Source of the DNA: Paraburkholderia phenoliruptrix
GTDB lineage: Bacteria; Pseudomonadota; Gammaproteobacteria; Burkholderiales; Burkholderiaceae
Direction of reading: 5' to 3'
DNA: 64,000 bases
Assembly (NCBI RefSeq): GCF_902859825.1
Contig: NZ_CADIKB010000010.1
Span: 1 to 64,000 of the forward strand
Part shown: piece after piece, positions 45,095 to 55,235 of the stretch
Layout of the letters: the number at the start of each line of letters is the position of its first letter
Position numbering within the stretch: the first letter of the stretch is position 1
Program-made: the position numbers and the translations under genes
The notes under the pieces: model-generated
The model's database searches: none
The model's input: only the letters and a program-made list of their open reading frames with translations
What the model was told of the DNA's origin: nothing

Positions 45095-45622
45095 ATGGCG
45101 AAGAAAGAAAGCATACAAAAACGCTTGCAGAAAGTGCGGCCGCCCCGCGTGCAGCTCACCTATGAGGTGGAGCGCGGCGATGCGATCGAAGTCAAGGAGC
45201 TGCCGTTCGTCGTCGGCGTGGTTGCCGATCTGGCGGGGCAGTCGGAAGTCGAACAGCCGAAGCTGCGCGATCGCAAGTTCGTCAACATCGACCGCGACAA
45301 TTTCGACGACGTCATGAAGGCGATCGAGCCGCGCGCTGCTTTTCAGGTGGACAACCGTCTGAGCGAAGCCGGCGGCAAATTCGCAGTCGATCTGCGTTTC
45401 AAGTCGATGGCCGATTTCAATCCGGACGAAGTGGTCGCGCAAATCGAGCCGCTGCGGCGTCTGCTCGAAGCGCGCTCGAAGCTTGCCGACCTGCGCAACA
45501 AGCTGGCCGGCAACGACAAGCTGGAAGACCTGCTCTCCGAAGTGCTCAACAACACGCAGCAGCTGCAGACGCTGGCGAAAGACCACGGCGGCGCGCCGGA
45601 TCACGACAAGCAAGGCGAATAA
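45095..45622 (+). CDS. tssB: T6SS contractile sheath small subunit TssB
   Basis: 175 residues. The VipA/TssB pattern is clear: the start K-K-E-S-I-Q-K-R-L-Q-K-V-R-P-P-R-V, then L-P-F-V-V-G-V-V-A-D-L, and R-D-R-K-F-V-N-I-D-R-D-N-F. It assembles with TssC into the tail sheath. GGGAG precedes the ATG; tssC begins 14 bases downstream. Confidence 0.97.
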   Translation: MAKKESIQKRLQKVRPPRVQLTYEVERGDAIEVKELPFVVGVVADLAGQSEVEQPKLRDRKFVNIDRDNFDDVMKAIEPRAAFQVDNRLSEAGGKFAVDLRFKSMADFNPDEVVAQIEPLRRLLEARSKLADLRNKLAGNDKLEDLLSEVLNNTQQLQTLAKDHGGAPDHDKQGE

Positions 45623-45636
45623 GTACGGGGTGTGAG

Positions 45637-47127
45637 ATGAATCAGCAAACGGCAGCAGCTCAACTCGCCACTGCGCAAAGCGGCGCCGAATCCACGCTGC
45701 TCGACGAGATCGTCGAGAAAAGCCGCGTGGCGAAGTCGGATTCCGAACACGCGCGCGCGAAAGATCTGATCGGCGAACTCGTGCGCGAGGTGCTCGACGG
45801 CACGGTGGTCGTTTCCGACAATCTGTCGGCCACCATCGACGCGCGCGTTGCCGAACTCGACCGCCTCATTTCGGCGCAGTTGAGCGCGGTGATGCACGCG
45901 CCCGAGTTCCAGCGCATGGAAAGCACGTGGCGCGGGCTCGATTATCTGTGCAAGGAGAGCAACACCGGCGCCACGGTCAAGATCAAGGCGCTGCATGCAC
46001 CCAAGCGCGATCTGGTGCGCGACTTCAAGACCGCGATTGAATTCGACCAGAGCGCGCTCTTCAAGAAGATCTACGAAGAAGAGTTCGGCACGTTCGGCGG
46101 CTCGCCGTTCGGCGCGATCATCGGCGACTTCGAGGTCACGCGCCAGCCCGAAGACGTGTACTTCATCGAACAGATGTCGCACGTCGCAGCGGCCGCGCAT
46201 GCGCCGTTTATCGCGTCGGCGTCGCCCGAATTGCTGGGCCTTGAAACGTTTGCCGATCTCGGCAAGCCGCGCGACCTCGGCAAAGTATTCGATACGGTTG
46301 AATACGCCAAGTGGAAGTCGTTTCGCGACTCGGAAGACTCGCGCTACGTCGGCCTCACGTTGCCGCGTTTTCTCGGCCGCCTGCCGTTCAATCCGAAAGA
46401 CGGCGCCACGGCGGAAGGCTTCAACTTCGTCGAGGACGTGGACGGCACCGACCACAGCAAGTACCTGTGGTGTAACGCGGCATGGGCGTTCGCCGCGCGT
46501 CTCACGGCCGCATTCGACGACTTCGGCTGGTGCGCCGCGATTCGCGGCGTGGAAGGCGGCGGTCTGGTCGAAGATCTGCCCACCCACACGTTCAAGACCG
46601 ACGACGGCGAAATCGCGCTGAAATGCCCGACCGAAATCGCGATTACGGACCGCCGCGAAAAAGAATTGAGCGACCTCGGATTCATTCCGCTCGTGCATTG
46701 CAAGAACTCCGACTACGCCGCATTCTTCGCCGCGCAATCGGTGCAAAAGCCCAAGAAATACAGCACCGACAGCGCCAATGCCAACGCCGTTCTGTCCGCG
46801 CAATTGCAGTACATCTTCTCCGTATCGCGCGTTGCGCATTACCTGAAGGCGATGATGCGCGACAAGATCGGCAGCTTCGCGTCGGCGCAAAACGTGGAAG
46901 TGTTCCTGAATCGCTGGATCTCGCAGTACGTGCTGCTGGACGACAACGCCACACAGGAACAGAAAGCGCAGTTCCCGCTGCGCGAAGCATCGATTCAGGT
47001 GTCGGAGATTCCTGGTAAGCCCGGCGCCTATCGTTCCGTCGCGTTTTTGCGCCCGCATTTCCAGCTCGACGAACTGTCCATTTCGTTGCGGCTCGTCGCC
47101 GATCTGCCGAAACCGGCCAATTCATAA
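45637..47127 (+). CDS. tssC: T6SS contractile sheath large subunit TssC
   Basis: 496 residues, the VipB/TssC length. Segments include S-T-W-R-G-L-D-Y-L, F-G-A-I-I-G-D-F-E-V and C-N-A-A-W-A-F-A-A-R, and the C-terminal P-G-x-Y-R-S-V-A-F-L-R-P-H-F-Q-L-D-E-L. It is the main sheath protein, cytosolic, contracting to drive the Hcp tube. Confidence 0.97.
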   Translation: MNQQTAAAQLATAQSGAESTLLDEIVEKSRVAKSDSEHARAKDLIGELVREVLDGTVVVSDNLSATIDARVAELDRLISAQLSAVMHAPEFQRMESTWRGLDYLCKESNTGATVKIKALHAPKRDLVRDFKTAIEFDQSALFKKIYEEEFGTFGGSPFGAIIGDFEVTRQPEDVYFIEQMSHVAAAAHAPFIASASPELLGLETFADLGKPRDLGKVFDTVEYAKWKSFRDSEDSRYVGLTLPRFLGRLPFNPKDGATAEGFNFVEDVDGTDHSKYLWCNAAWAFAARLTAAFDDFGWCAAIRGVEGGGLVEDLPTHTFKTDDGEIALKCPTEIAITDRREKELSDLGFIPLVHCKNSDYAAFFAAQSVQKPKKYSTDSANANAVLSAQLQYIFSVSRVAHYLKAMMRDKIGSFASAQNVEVFLNRWISQYVLLDDNATQEQKAQFPLREASIQVSEIPGKPGAYRSVAFLRPHFQLDELSISLRLVADLPKPANS

Positions 47128-47140
47128 ACCAGATTCAGAA

Positions 47141-47163
47141 AGCCCGGGCCGGCCGCCCGGGCT
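47141..47163 (+). promoter_or_regulatory. Intercistronic hairpin between tssC and hcp
   Basis: A perfect 9-bp GC stem (47141-47149 with 47155-47163) and 5-base loop without a T-tract. It may stabilise or process the mRNA so that hcp is made in excess; this is inferred. Confidence 0.6.
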
Positions 47164-47200
47164 AGCTGCTAAAACCACCTCTTTGGGGAGTCGATGAGTT

Positions 47201-47704
47201 ATGAAGGACATCTATTTAAAATTCGGCAATCCGGCGATCAAAGGCGAGTCCGCCGATAAGGATCACGCTGGCTGGATCGAAATCGATTCGTGGAGCCACG
47301 CAATCACGCAACCGCGTTCGGCGACGGCATCCACCGCAGGCGGCCACACGTCCGAGCGTTGCGAACACGCCGACATGGTGTTCACGAAAGACATCGACGT
47401 GGTGAGCCCGCTGATTTATCAGCACGCATCGGGCGGCACGACGTTCGACGAAGTCACGATCGATTTCATGCGTTCGGACGGTGAAGGCAATCGCATCAAG
47501 TACCTCGAAGTGAAGCTCAAATACGTGATCATCTCGAGCGTCACGCCGAGCGTCGTGGGCGAAGGTTTGCCGAGCGAGCAATTCTCGCTGAAGTACGCTG
47601 CCGTGCAGTGGAAGTACACGCAGCAGAAGATCGGCGGCAATCAGGGCGGCAATGCGCAGGGCGCGTGGAGCCTGACGAAGAACGACAAGACTTACGCGGT
47701 GTAA
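47201..47704 (+). CDS. hcp: T6SS tube protein Hcp (TssD)
   Basis: 167 residues. Hcp1-type sequence: D-I-Y-L-K-F-x-x-P-x-I-K-G-E-S, D-S-W-S-H, the R-C-E-H-A-D-M-V-F-T-K-D segment and C-terminal W-K-Y-T-Q-Q-K. It forms hexameric rings of the inner tube and carries effectors. A GGGGAG site precedes the ATG. Strong expression is expected from the hairpin and ribosome site. Confidence 0.97.
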   Translation: MKDIYLKFGNPAIKGESADKDHAGWIEIDSWSHAITQPRSATASTAGGHTSERCEHADMVFTKDIDVVSPLIYQHASGGTTFDEVTIDFMRSDGEGNRIKYLEVKLKYVIISSVTPSVVGEGLPSEQFSLKYAAVQWKYTQQKIGGNQGGNAQGAWSLTKNDKTYAV

Positions 47705-47787
47705 CGCAGGTGCGTGCGCCGTGGCGCCATGCCTGAAAGGGCCACAGCGCGCGGCGCGCGTAGCATGAACCGCTTCTTCGGACGCTG

Positions 47788-48267
47788 ATGAAACGCTTCG
47801 AACCCAGCTTTCTCGACAAGCTGTTCGACGACGAACCGCATTTGCCGGCTTCCCCGGCGATGCGGCAATTGTCGTTGGACGAATTGAAAAGCACGGTCGC
47901 GCGCGACGTCGAGGCAATATTGAATACGCGCATTGCGCTGACCGAGCACGAGCTGGCCGCTTTGCCCGAGTGTCAGCGCTCCGTGCTTACTTATGGTCTG
48001 AACGACTTCGCAGGTCTGAGTCTCGCGAGTCACTATGACCGCACGTTCATCTGTAAATCGATTCAGCAGGCCATTGCACGGCATGAGCCGCGCTTGCAGC
48101 AGGTATCGGTCACACTCGAACTGAACGAACAATCGACCAATGCGCTTTACTTCGCCATTCAGGCGCTGCTGGTCGTTCATCCGGCAGAAGAACCGGTGAG
48201 TTTCGACGCAATGTTGCAGCCTTCCACATTGCAATACTCGGTGACGCGCGCACGCGCGAAACTGTAA
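47788..48267 (+). CDS. tssE: T6SS baseplate protein TssE (gp25-like)
   Basis: 159 residues with the gp25 pattern: F-L-D-K-L-F-D-D near the N-terminus, L-N-T-R in the first third, and Y-G-L-N-D-F. It is the wedge protein that starts sheath assembly. It reads from an ATG 83 bases after hcp. Confidence 0.93.
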   Translation: MKRFEPSFLDKLFDDEPHLPASPAMRQLSLDELKSTVARDVEAILNTRIALTEHELAALPECQRSVLTYGLNDFAGLSLASHYDRTFICKSIQQAIARHEPRLQQVSVTLELNEQSTNALYFAIQALLVVHPAEEPVSFDAMLQPSTLQYSVTRARAKL

Positions 48268-48377
48268 GTACTGTTTTTTGTTTAATACGCCCGGCTTCAA
48301 TACCGCCTGACTGCTGCCGTGACGCGCAACGGCGCGAAGAAGTCGAGCGCTGAAGGTTCGGGTGCGGGGATAGATAG

Positions 48378-50216
48378 ATGGAAGAATTGCTGCCGTATTA
48401 CGAGCGCGAACTGTCGTTTCTACGGCGCTATTCGCGCGATTTCGCCGAGCGCTACCCGAAGATCGCGGCGCGTCTTGCCATGTCCGGCGAGCACTGCGAA
48501 GATCCGCACGTCGAGCGGATGATCGAGTCGTTCGCATTGCTCGGCGCGCGCATCAACAAGAAGCTCGACGACGACTACCCCGAATTCACAGAAGCGCTGC
48601 TGGAAGTGCTGTACCCGCACTATCTGCGGCCCTTTCCCTCCTGTTCTATCGCGCAGTTGGGCACTTCCGCGGCGCTGAGCCATCTGACCGAACCGGTTGT
48701 CATCGAGCGCGGCACCGAACTGAAGTCGCGGCCCATTCGCGGTGTGCAGTGCCGTTTCCGCACCGCGTACGACGTCACGCTCGCACCGCTGCGCATTTCC
48801 GAGGCGAAGTACACGTCGGTGGCCATGGCGCCGAGCGCGACGGTATTGCCGGGCAATGCCACCGCAATCCTGTCCATCACCTTTGAATCGACCGCTGCGC
48901 AACTCGACCTGTCTGCATTGAAAGTCAGCACATTGCGCGCGTATCTGCATGGCGAGCAGTCGTTTATCGCAGCGCTGGCGGACTGCCTGTTCGTCAATGC
49001 AATGGCGACCTATGTGGAGGCGGACCGGCGCGGCGTGTGGACGCCATTGCGCACGCCGCCTCTCGCGCAAGCGGGTTTTGATGAACATGACGCACTGATC
49101 GACTATCCGGCGAAATCGCACCCGGCTTACCGGCTTCTCACCGAGTACTTTGCCTTCCCGGACAAATTCAATTTCGCCGACTTCGACCTCGCGGCCATGA
49201 CGCGAACCGCGGGCCGCTGCCAGCGCCTCACGCTGCATGTGGTGCTGAAAGAAGTGCGCAGCGATTCGCATGTGGCGCGCCTTCTCGACGCGTTGTCCGC
49301 GCACCACTTCCGGCTCTTCTGCACGCCGGTCGTCAACCTGTTCGAGCAGCACGGCGAGCCGATTCGCGTGAACCATCAGGCGGTCTCTTACCCGGTGGTG
49401 GCCGAAGCGCGCCGCGCCTTCGCATACGAGGTTTATTCCATCGATTCGGTGAAGCTCGTCAGGCAACAGGCGCATCAGGAATCCGTGACTGAGTTCCGGC
49501 CGTTCTATTCGCTGCATCATGGAGAAGCCGCGCGCGCCGGACACTACTGGTTCGCGCGGCGCAACGATTGGGTTGCGCAAAAAAGCCCCGGCTACGAGAC
49601 GGAGATTTCGATTGTCGACATCGACTTCGAACCGGCCGCACCGCAAACCGATACGTTGAGCCTCGATCTCACCTGCACCAATCGCGATTTGCCCGCGGGG
49701 CTCGCGGTGGGTCTGGAGGGCGGCGATCTGTTTCTGGAAGGCGGATCGCTGACCGGCAGCATCGCGATGCTGCGCCGGCCGACGCCGAGCGTGCGTTTCG
49801 AACGGGGACGCGCGGCGCACTGGCGGCTGATTTCACATCTTGCGCTGAATCACGTGTCTCTGACGAACAGCGGTCTTTCCGCGTTGAAGGAAATGCTGGT
49901 GCTCTACGATCTGCGGCGCACGGCGGTATCGGCGCGGCATATCGACGGGCTTGTCGAAATCGAGCAGCGTGCGGCCGTGCAATGGCTTAGCGGCAAACCG
50001 TTCGCGACTTTCGTGCGCGGCATAGAAATTCGCCTGACTATCGACGAAGAACATTTTGTGGGTACGAGTCTCGCGTCGTTCGTGCGAGTGATCGATACAT
50101 TCTTCGGGCTGTACGTGCATCTGAACAGCTTTGTGCAACTGGTCGTCGTGTCGAAACGCACGGGCGAGGAGATCTTGCGATGCAAACCGCGCAGCGGCGA
50201 ATCGATCCTGGCGTAG
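48378..50216 (+). CDS. tssF: T6SS baseplate protein TssF
   Basis: 612 residues, the normal TssF size. N-terminal L-P-Y-Y-E-R-E-L-S-F-L-R-R and Y-P-K-I-A-A-R-L are diagnostic, as is the C-terminal F-V-R-V-I-D-T-F-F-G-L-Y. It forms the baseplate wedge with TssG, whose gene overlaps its end by 37 bases. Confidence 0.96.
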   Translation: MEELLPYYERELSFLRRYSRDFAERYPKIAARLAMSGEHCEDPHVERMIESFALLGARINKKLDDDYPEFTEALLEVLYPHYLRPFPSCSIAQLGTSAALSHLTEPVVIERGTELKSRPIRGVQCRFRTAYDVTLAPLRISEAKYTSVAMAPSATVLPGNATAILSITFESTAAQLDLSALKVSTLRAYLHGEQSFIAALADCLFVNAMATYVEADRRGVWTPLRTPPLAQAGFDEHDALIDYPAKSHPAYRLLTEYFAFPDKFNFADFDLAAMTRTAGRCQRLTLHVVLKEVRSDSHVARLLDALSAHHFRLFCTPVVNLFEQHGEPIRVNHQAVSYPVVAEARRAFAYEVYSIDSVKLVRQQAHQESVTEFRPFYSLHHGEAARAGHYWFARRNDWVAQKSPGYETEISIVDIDFEPAAPQTDTLSLDLTCTNRDLPAGLAVGLEGGDLFLEGGSLTGSIAMLRRPTPSVRFERGRAAHWRLISHLALNHVSLTNSGLSALKEMLVLYDLRRTAVSARHIDGLVEIEQRAAVQWLSGKPFATFVRGIEIRLTIDEEHFVGTSLASFVRVIDTFFGLYVHLNSFVQLVVVSKRTGEEILRCKPRSGESILA

Positions 50217-51274
50217 TCGAGCAGCTTCTCGATGAGCCGCACCGCTTTGAGTTTTTTCAGGCGGTGCGCGTGCTCGAGAAGTGGTTCGCACAGCAAGCGC
50301 CGTCGGCCACCGGCAGATCCGGCGACATCGTCGCGCAGCGCATTGCCTTTCGCAATTCGCTGTCCATGTCATTTCCGCCGAGCGAAATTCACGGCGCGCA
50401 ATCCTACGACGACAACGGCGCCGCGCTAAAGGAAAAGCCGCAGCGCACGGAGGCGCTCGAAAACGGCTTGCTCGACAAAGTGGACATTACGCCGGCGTTT
50501 TTCGGTTTGCTCGGCGGGCAGGGCGCGTTGCCGCTGCATTACACCGAGCAGATCATCGCGCGTGAACAGATCAAGCGCGACCGCGCCGCGCGCGAGTTCT
50601 TCGATGTCTTTTCGAATCGGGCCACTGCGCTCTTCTATGCGGCGTGGAAAAAGTACCGCTTGCCGTTCCACTACGAACTGGATCGCGACGAACGCTATTT
50701 GCCATTGCTGCTTGCGCTTGCCGGCGTATCCGACAACGACACCCGCAGCAGCCTGCAAAGCGGAGACGGTGCGCTGTTCGACGAAGCGATTGCAGGCTAT
50801 GCACTGCCCGCGAGACACCGGCCCGTTTCGGCGGCCTACTTGCAACGCACGCTGTCGGACTACTTCAAGGTACCGGTGCGCGTTGAGCAGTTCGTTGGCA
50901 AATGGTATGACGTACCGCGCGATCAATTGACCGTACTCGGCAGTGTCAACGCGACACTCGGCGCAACGGCGCTGGCGGGCGAGCGCGTGTGGCAGCGCGA
51001 CATGCGGGCACGGCTCGTCATCGGCCCGCTCGACAAGGCGGATTACGAGGCCTTTCTGCCGGGCGCCGATCGCGCGGTGGCACTCGAACGCATGCTGACG
51101 CTGCTCGCCGGCGTCACGCTCGAATACGAAGTGTCGCTAGTGCTGCGACGCGAGGCGGTGGGGCCGACGCTGCTGAGTCAAGGCGCGCGCCTTGGCTGGG
51201 ACACTTTCCTCTCGACGCGCGACGCCGAGCGCGACCGCACCGATGCCCGCTACGAACTGCATGTGATTCACTGA
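50180..51274 (+). CDS. tssG: T6SS baseplate protein TssG
   Basis: 364 residues. It keeps F-F-Q-A-V-R-V-L-E, the V-D-I-T-P-A-F-F-G-L-L-G-G-Q-G-A-L-P segment and R-L-G-W. Starts within tssF after GAGGAG, implying translational coupling and stoichiometric synthesis of the wedge. Confidence 0.95.
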   Translation: MQTAQRRIDPGVVEQLLDEPHRFEFFQAVRVLEKWFAQQAPSATGRSGDIVAQRIAFRNSLSMSFPPSEIHGAQSYDDNGAALKEKPQRTEALENGLLDKVDITPAFFGLLGGQGALPLHYTEQIIAREQIKRDRAAREFFDVFSNRATALFYAAWKKYRLPFHYELDRDERYLPLLLALAGVSDNDTRSSLQSGDGALFDEAIAGYALPARHRPVSAAYLQRTLSDYFKVPVRVEQFVGKWYDVPRDQLTVLGSVNATLGATALAGERVWQRDMRARLVIGPLDKADYEAFLPGADRAVALERMLTLLAGVTLEYEVSLVLRREAVGPTLLSQGARLGWDTFLSTRDAERDRTDARYELHVIH

Positions 51275-51307
51275 CCATAACGATAGAACCTGACCGGATC
51301 GCACGAC

Positions 51308-53983
51308 ATGAGCACGTCCCTCAACACCCTCATCGCCAAACTCAATCCGACCTGCCGTCAGGCAGCGTTGCTGGCGGCGAACAACTGTCTCGCGCGCGGT
51401 CACTACGAGGTGGACCTCGAGCATCTGCTCGTGGCGTTGCTCGACGAACCGGCAAGCGATGTTGCGCTCGCGCTACGTGCAAGCAGAATCGATTCCCATG
51501 CGTTGCGCGCAGATATAGAACGTGAATTGCAGCGCTTCAAAAGCGGCAATACGCGCACGCCGGTGTTCTCGAAACATCTGATCGATCTGCTCGAACAGGC
51601 GTGGCTGATTGCATCGCTCGATTCACAGATCGGGCGCATCCGTTCCGGCCATTTGCTGCTCGCATTGCTGAGCGCGCCGGATCTCGCGCAGTTCGCCGAG
51701 CGCATGTCGCCGCTTTTGCGGGATGTACGCGTGACCGATCTGAAGCACAAAATCGACGAGGTGACGGCGGGCTCGCGAGAAGCCGAGCGCAGTCATGACG
51801 TCCAACGCGCAGAAGAAGGCGCGGACAATCCGGAAGTTTTGGCTTCGGCGCCGGGCGCGCCGTCGCGAACCCCCGCGCTCGATACCTACACCAGCAACCT
51901 CACGCAGCGCGCGCGCGAAGGCAAGATCGATCCGGTGATCGGTCGCGAAGGCGAGATTCGGCAGACTATCGACATCCTGATGCGGCGCCGCCAGAACAAT
52001 CCGATCATGACGGGCGAGGCCGGTGTCGGCAAGACGGCGGTGGTCGAAGGTCTCGCGCTGCGCATTGCGGCAGACGACGTGCCCGCTCCGCTCAAAGGTG
52101 TGGCACTGCACGTGCTCGACATGGGCCTCTTGCAAGCTGGCGCGAGTGTGAAGGGCGAGTTCGAGAATCGCCTGAAAAATGTGATCGACGAGGTGAAGAA
52201 GAGCCCGCATCCGATCATTCTGTTTATCGACGAAGCGCATACGATCATCGGTGCCGGCGGTCAGGCAGGGCAAAACGATGCGGCAAATCTACTGAAGCCC
52301 GCGCTCGCACGCGGCGAACTGCGAACGATTGCGGCAACGACGTGGAGCGAGTACAAGAAGTACTTCGAAAAAGACGCCGCACTCGCGCGCCGTTTCCAGG
52401 TCGTGAAGATCGAAGAGCCGAGCGAGACGCTCGCGGCGGCCATGCTGCGCGGTATGGCGTCGCTCATGGAAAAGCACTTCAATGTGCGCGTGCTCGACGA
52501 CGCCATCACAGAAGCTGTGCGGCTGTCGCATCGCTACATTAGCGGCCGGCAACTGCCGGACAAGGCGATCAGCGTGCTCGACACCGCGTGTGCAAAAGTG
52601 GCGCTCGCGCATAGTTCGACACCGGCGGCAATCGACGATACGAAAAAGCGCCTCGAGCGCATCGACGCGGAAATTGCCGCGCTCGAGCGAGAAGCGGCGA
52701 GCGGCGCTCAACACGAGGAACGGCTCGCGCAATTGCGCGATCTGCGCGAAGAAGACCTGAAGCATCTTGCCGAAGACGAGGCACGCTACGACAAGGAACG
52801 TGCGCTCGTTACGGAGATCGTGGCGCTGCGCGCGGACATCGACGCGGCGCGCGTGAGCAGCGCCGACGCCGACGAGGCGCACAAAGCACAGCAGGCGCAC
52901 GAAACCCTCGCGCTGCGCGTGGCCGAATTGCATGCGCTGCAGGACGCAGAGCCCATGGTCCCGCTGCAGGTGGATGGGCACGTGGTGGCTGAAATCGTTG
53001 CGTCGTGGACGGGTATTCCGCTCGGCCGCATGGTCAAGGACGAAATTCAGACCGTGTTAAACCTGCAGCCGCTGCTTGCCTCCCGGGTGATCGGCCAGGA
53101 CCATGCGCTCGAAGCGGTCGCGCAGCGGGTGCGTACGGCCAGTGCCAATCTGGAAGATCCGAACAAACCGCGCGGCGTGTTCATGTTCGTCGGACCCTCG
53201 GGCGTCGGCAAGACCGAAACGGCCCTCGCACTCGCCGACGTGCTGTACGGCGGCGAGCGCAAGATGGTCACCATCAACATGAGCGAGTACCAGGAAGCGC
53301 ACAGCGTCTCGGGTCTCAAAGGCTCGCCGCCCGGCTACGTCGGCTATGGCGAGGGCGGAGTCTTGACCGAGGCAGTGCGCCGCAACCCGTATTCGGTGGT
53401 GCTGCTCGACGAAGTGGAAAAAGCGCATCCCGATGTACTCGAAATGTTTTTCCAGGTGTTCGACAAAGGCACGATGGACGATGCCGAAGGCCGTGAAATC
53501 GACTTTCGCAATACGCTCATCATTCTCACGTCGAATGTCGGTTCGCAAGCGGTCATGCAGGCTTGTCTGAACAAGAGCGCCGAGGAGTTGCCCGATGCCG
53601 ACGCACTTGCCGAAACGTTGCGTCCGCAACTGTACAAAGCGTTTAAACCGGCATTTCTAGGCCGCATGAAAGTGGTGCCGTACTACCCGATTTCCGACGA
53701 CGTGCTCGCCGAGATCATCGAATTGAAGCTGCAGAGAATTCGCCGCCGTATCGAATCGAATCACAAAGCCGTGTTCGAGTGGGACGAGTCGCTCGTCGAT
53801 GCGGTGCTGGCGCGCTGCACTGAAGTGGACTCCGGCGCGCGCAACGTCGACCATATTCTGAACGGCACGCTGTTGCCTGAAGTCGCGCAGCACGTGCTGG
53901 GACGAATCGCGAACGGGGCGACAATCGAGCGCATTTCGGTGCGCGCGACCGAAGCCGGCGACTTCGACTATGCCGTTGTATAA
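51308..53983 (+). CDS. tssH: T6SS AAA+ unfoldase ClpV (TssH)
   Basis: 891 residues. The N-terminal Clp repeat domain is followed by two AAA+ modules: Walker A G-E-A-G-V-G-K-T at 236-243 and G-P-S-G-V-G-K-T at 629-636, with a coiled middle domain (about 430-560) rich in Glu/Ala. It disassembles contracted TssBC sheath for reuse. N-terminal length and lack of a ClpP loop fit ClpV rather than ClpB. Confidence 0.97.
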   Translation: MSTSLNTLIAKLNPTCRQAALLAANNCLARGHYEVDLEHLLVALLDEPASDVALALRASRIDSHALRADIERELQRFKSGNTRTPVFSKHLIDLLEQAWLIASLDSQIGRIRSGHLLLALLSAPDLAQFAERMSPLLRDVRVTDLKHKIDEVTAGSREAERSHDVQRAEEGADNPEVLASAPGAPSRTPALDTYTSNLTQRAREGKIDPVIGREGEIRQTIDILMRRRQNNPIMTGEAGVGKTAVVEGLALRIAADDVPAPLKGVALHVLDMGLLQAGASVKGEFENRLKNVIDEVKKSPHPIILFIDEAHTIIGAGGQAGQNDAANLLKPALARGELRTIAATTWSEYKKYFEKDAALARRFQVVKIEEPSETLAAAMLRGMASLMEKHFNVRVLDDAITEAVRLSHRYISGRQLPDKAISVLDTACAKVALAHSSTPAAIDDTKKRLERIDAEIAALEREAASGAQHEERLAQLRDLREEDLKHLAEDEARYDKERALVTEIVALRADIDAARVSSADADEAHKAQQAHETLALRVAELHALQDAEPMVPLQVDGHVVAEIVASWTGIPLGRMVKDEIQTVLNLQPLLASRVIGQDHALEAVAQRVRTASANLEDPNKPRGVFMFVGPSGVGKTETALALADVLYGGERKMVTINMSEYQEAHSVSGLKGSPPGYVGYGEGGVLTEAVRRNPYSVVLLDEVEKAHPDVLEMFFQVFDKGTMDDAEGREIDFRNTLIILTSNVGSQAVMQACLNKSAEELPDADALAETLRPQLYKAFKPAFLGRMKVVPYYPISDDVLAEIIELKLQRIRRRIESNHKAVFEWDESLVDAVLARCTEVDSGARNVDHILNGTLLPEVAQHVLGRIANGATIERISVRATEAGDFDYAVV

Positions 53984-54018
53984 GCGGTCTCATGAATGCA
54001 AATTGATAGCTCTATGCC

Positions 54019-55137
54019 ATGCCGATCAACCTGAACACGCTGCTTGCTCCCATTACAGAGGCTGCGCCCTGCGGTGAAGATCTGCTCTTTTCCGCCGATT
54101 TCGATGCGATCCAGCACGCGCGGCGTTTTGAAGACCCGTCGCTGGATCAAGGCGAATGGGTCACCGACATCAAGGAAGCCGACTGGCCTTTCGTGGTGGA
54201 GCGCTCCAGTGCGTTGCTGCAGACGCAGACCAAAGACTTGCGCCTCGCGGTCTGGCTCACGGAAGCACTCGCCATCGAGGAGGGCATAACCGGCCTCACA
54301 CAGGGATACGCGCTGCTGACCGGGTTGTGCGAAAAGTATTGGGATGCAGTCCATCCGCTGCCGGAGGGCGACGATACCGAGTACCGCCTCGGCAATGTGG
54401 CGTGGCTCGTGGGACGAACCGGCGATCTGCTGCGTGCGATGCCGCTGACGTCGTCGCAAGGAAACGTGTACAGCACAATTGACTGGGACGTCGCCGCGCA
54501 CGTTGCGCAAGCCGTGAAGCGCGATCCCGATCATGCCGACGACATCGCTCGCGGCAAGCCTTCCATTGAGCAGATCGACGCGTCAAAGCGTGCCACGCCC
54601 CCCGCGTTTTACTCGACGTTGCTGGCCGAGCTGAAGGCTTTCGAAGCGGCGATGCTCGCGCTGGAGCAGGAGTTGGACCGCCGCGCTGCCGACTCCGCGC
54701 CGAGCTTCCGTCAAGCCAGGGACGCGTGTGAAAGCGTGTTCCGTCTTGCCGAACGCTTTGCGCGCGAGCTGGGCGCGAATATCCAGGCGCAGCAGGCGCC
54801 CGCCAGTGGCGCGAGCGCGGCGACGTCCCATGAACACGAACGTGCGGAGCCCACGTTCAAAACCTCACTGCAACGCGAGGAGCCTGTGTTGACCTCTACG
54901 CCGACCACCGCCATTGCAGGAATCCAGAGCCGCGCGCACGCGGTCGCCCAGTTGCGTGCCGTGGCGCGGTTCTTTCGCAGCACGGAGCCCCACAATCCGG
55001 CTGCATACTTCGCCGACAAAGCTGCGGAGGCCGCCGACATGCCGCTGCACCAGTGGCTCTCCACGGTGGTGAAAGACGACGGGTCGCTCGCGCATATACG
55101 CGAGCTGCTGGGTGTGAAGCCCGAAGAAAACAGCTAG
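54019..55137 (+). CDS. tssA: T6SS protein TssA (ImpA N-terminal family)
   Basis: 372 residues. ImpA_N domain (about 5-125, with C-G-E-D-L-L-F-S and R-D-L-R-L-A-V-W-type segment K-D-L-R-L-A-V-W-L). The C-terminal region has R-A-V-A-R-F-F-R-S-T-E-P-H-N-P-A-A-Y and ends D-D-G-S-L-x-x-I-R-E-L-L-G. It primes tube/sheath assembly at the baseplate. Last gene of the rightward operon; a terminator follows. Confidence 0.94.
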   Translation: MPINLNTLLAPITEAAPCGEDLLFSADFDAIQHARRFEDPSLDQGEWVTDIKEADWPFVVERSSALLQTQTKDLRLAVWLTEALAIEEGITGLTQGYALLTGLCEKYWDAVHPLPEGDDTEYRLGNVAWLVGRTGDLLRAMPLTSSQGNVYSTIDWDVAAHVAQAVKRDPDHADDIARGKPSIEQIDASKRATPPAFYSTLLAELKAFEAAMLALEQELDRRAADSAPSFRQARDACESVFRLAERFARELGANIQAQQAPASGASAATSHEHERAEPTFKTSLQREEPVLTSTPTTAIAGIQSRAHAVAQLRAVARFFRSTEPHNPAAYFADKAAEAADMPLHQWLSTVVKDDGSLAHIRELLGVKPEENS

Positions 55138-55154
55138 ATGCCCGCGTTGAAATG

Positions 55155-55199
55155 GAAAAAAGCCTGGCTGCGGTCGATTGACCGAGTCGGGCTTTTTTC
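55155..55199. terminator. Bidirectional terminator between tssA and the OmpA-type gene
   Basis: A9-bp outer stem (AAAAAAGCC paired with GGCTTTTTT) holds an inner hairpin (CGGTC-GATT-GACCG). A- and T-runs on both sides allow termination of the two convergent operons. Confidence 0.8.
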
Positions 55200-55235
55200 A
55201 TGTGTGCCGTGCCCGCAAGCAGGCCGCCAATATAG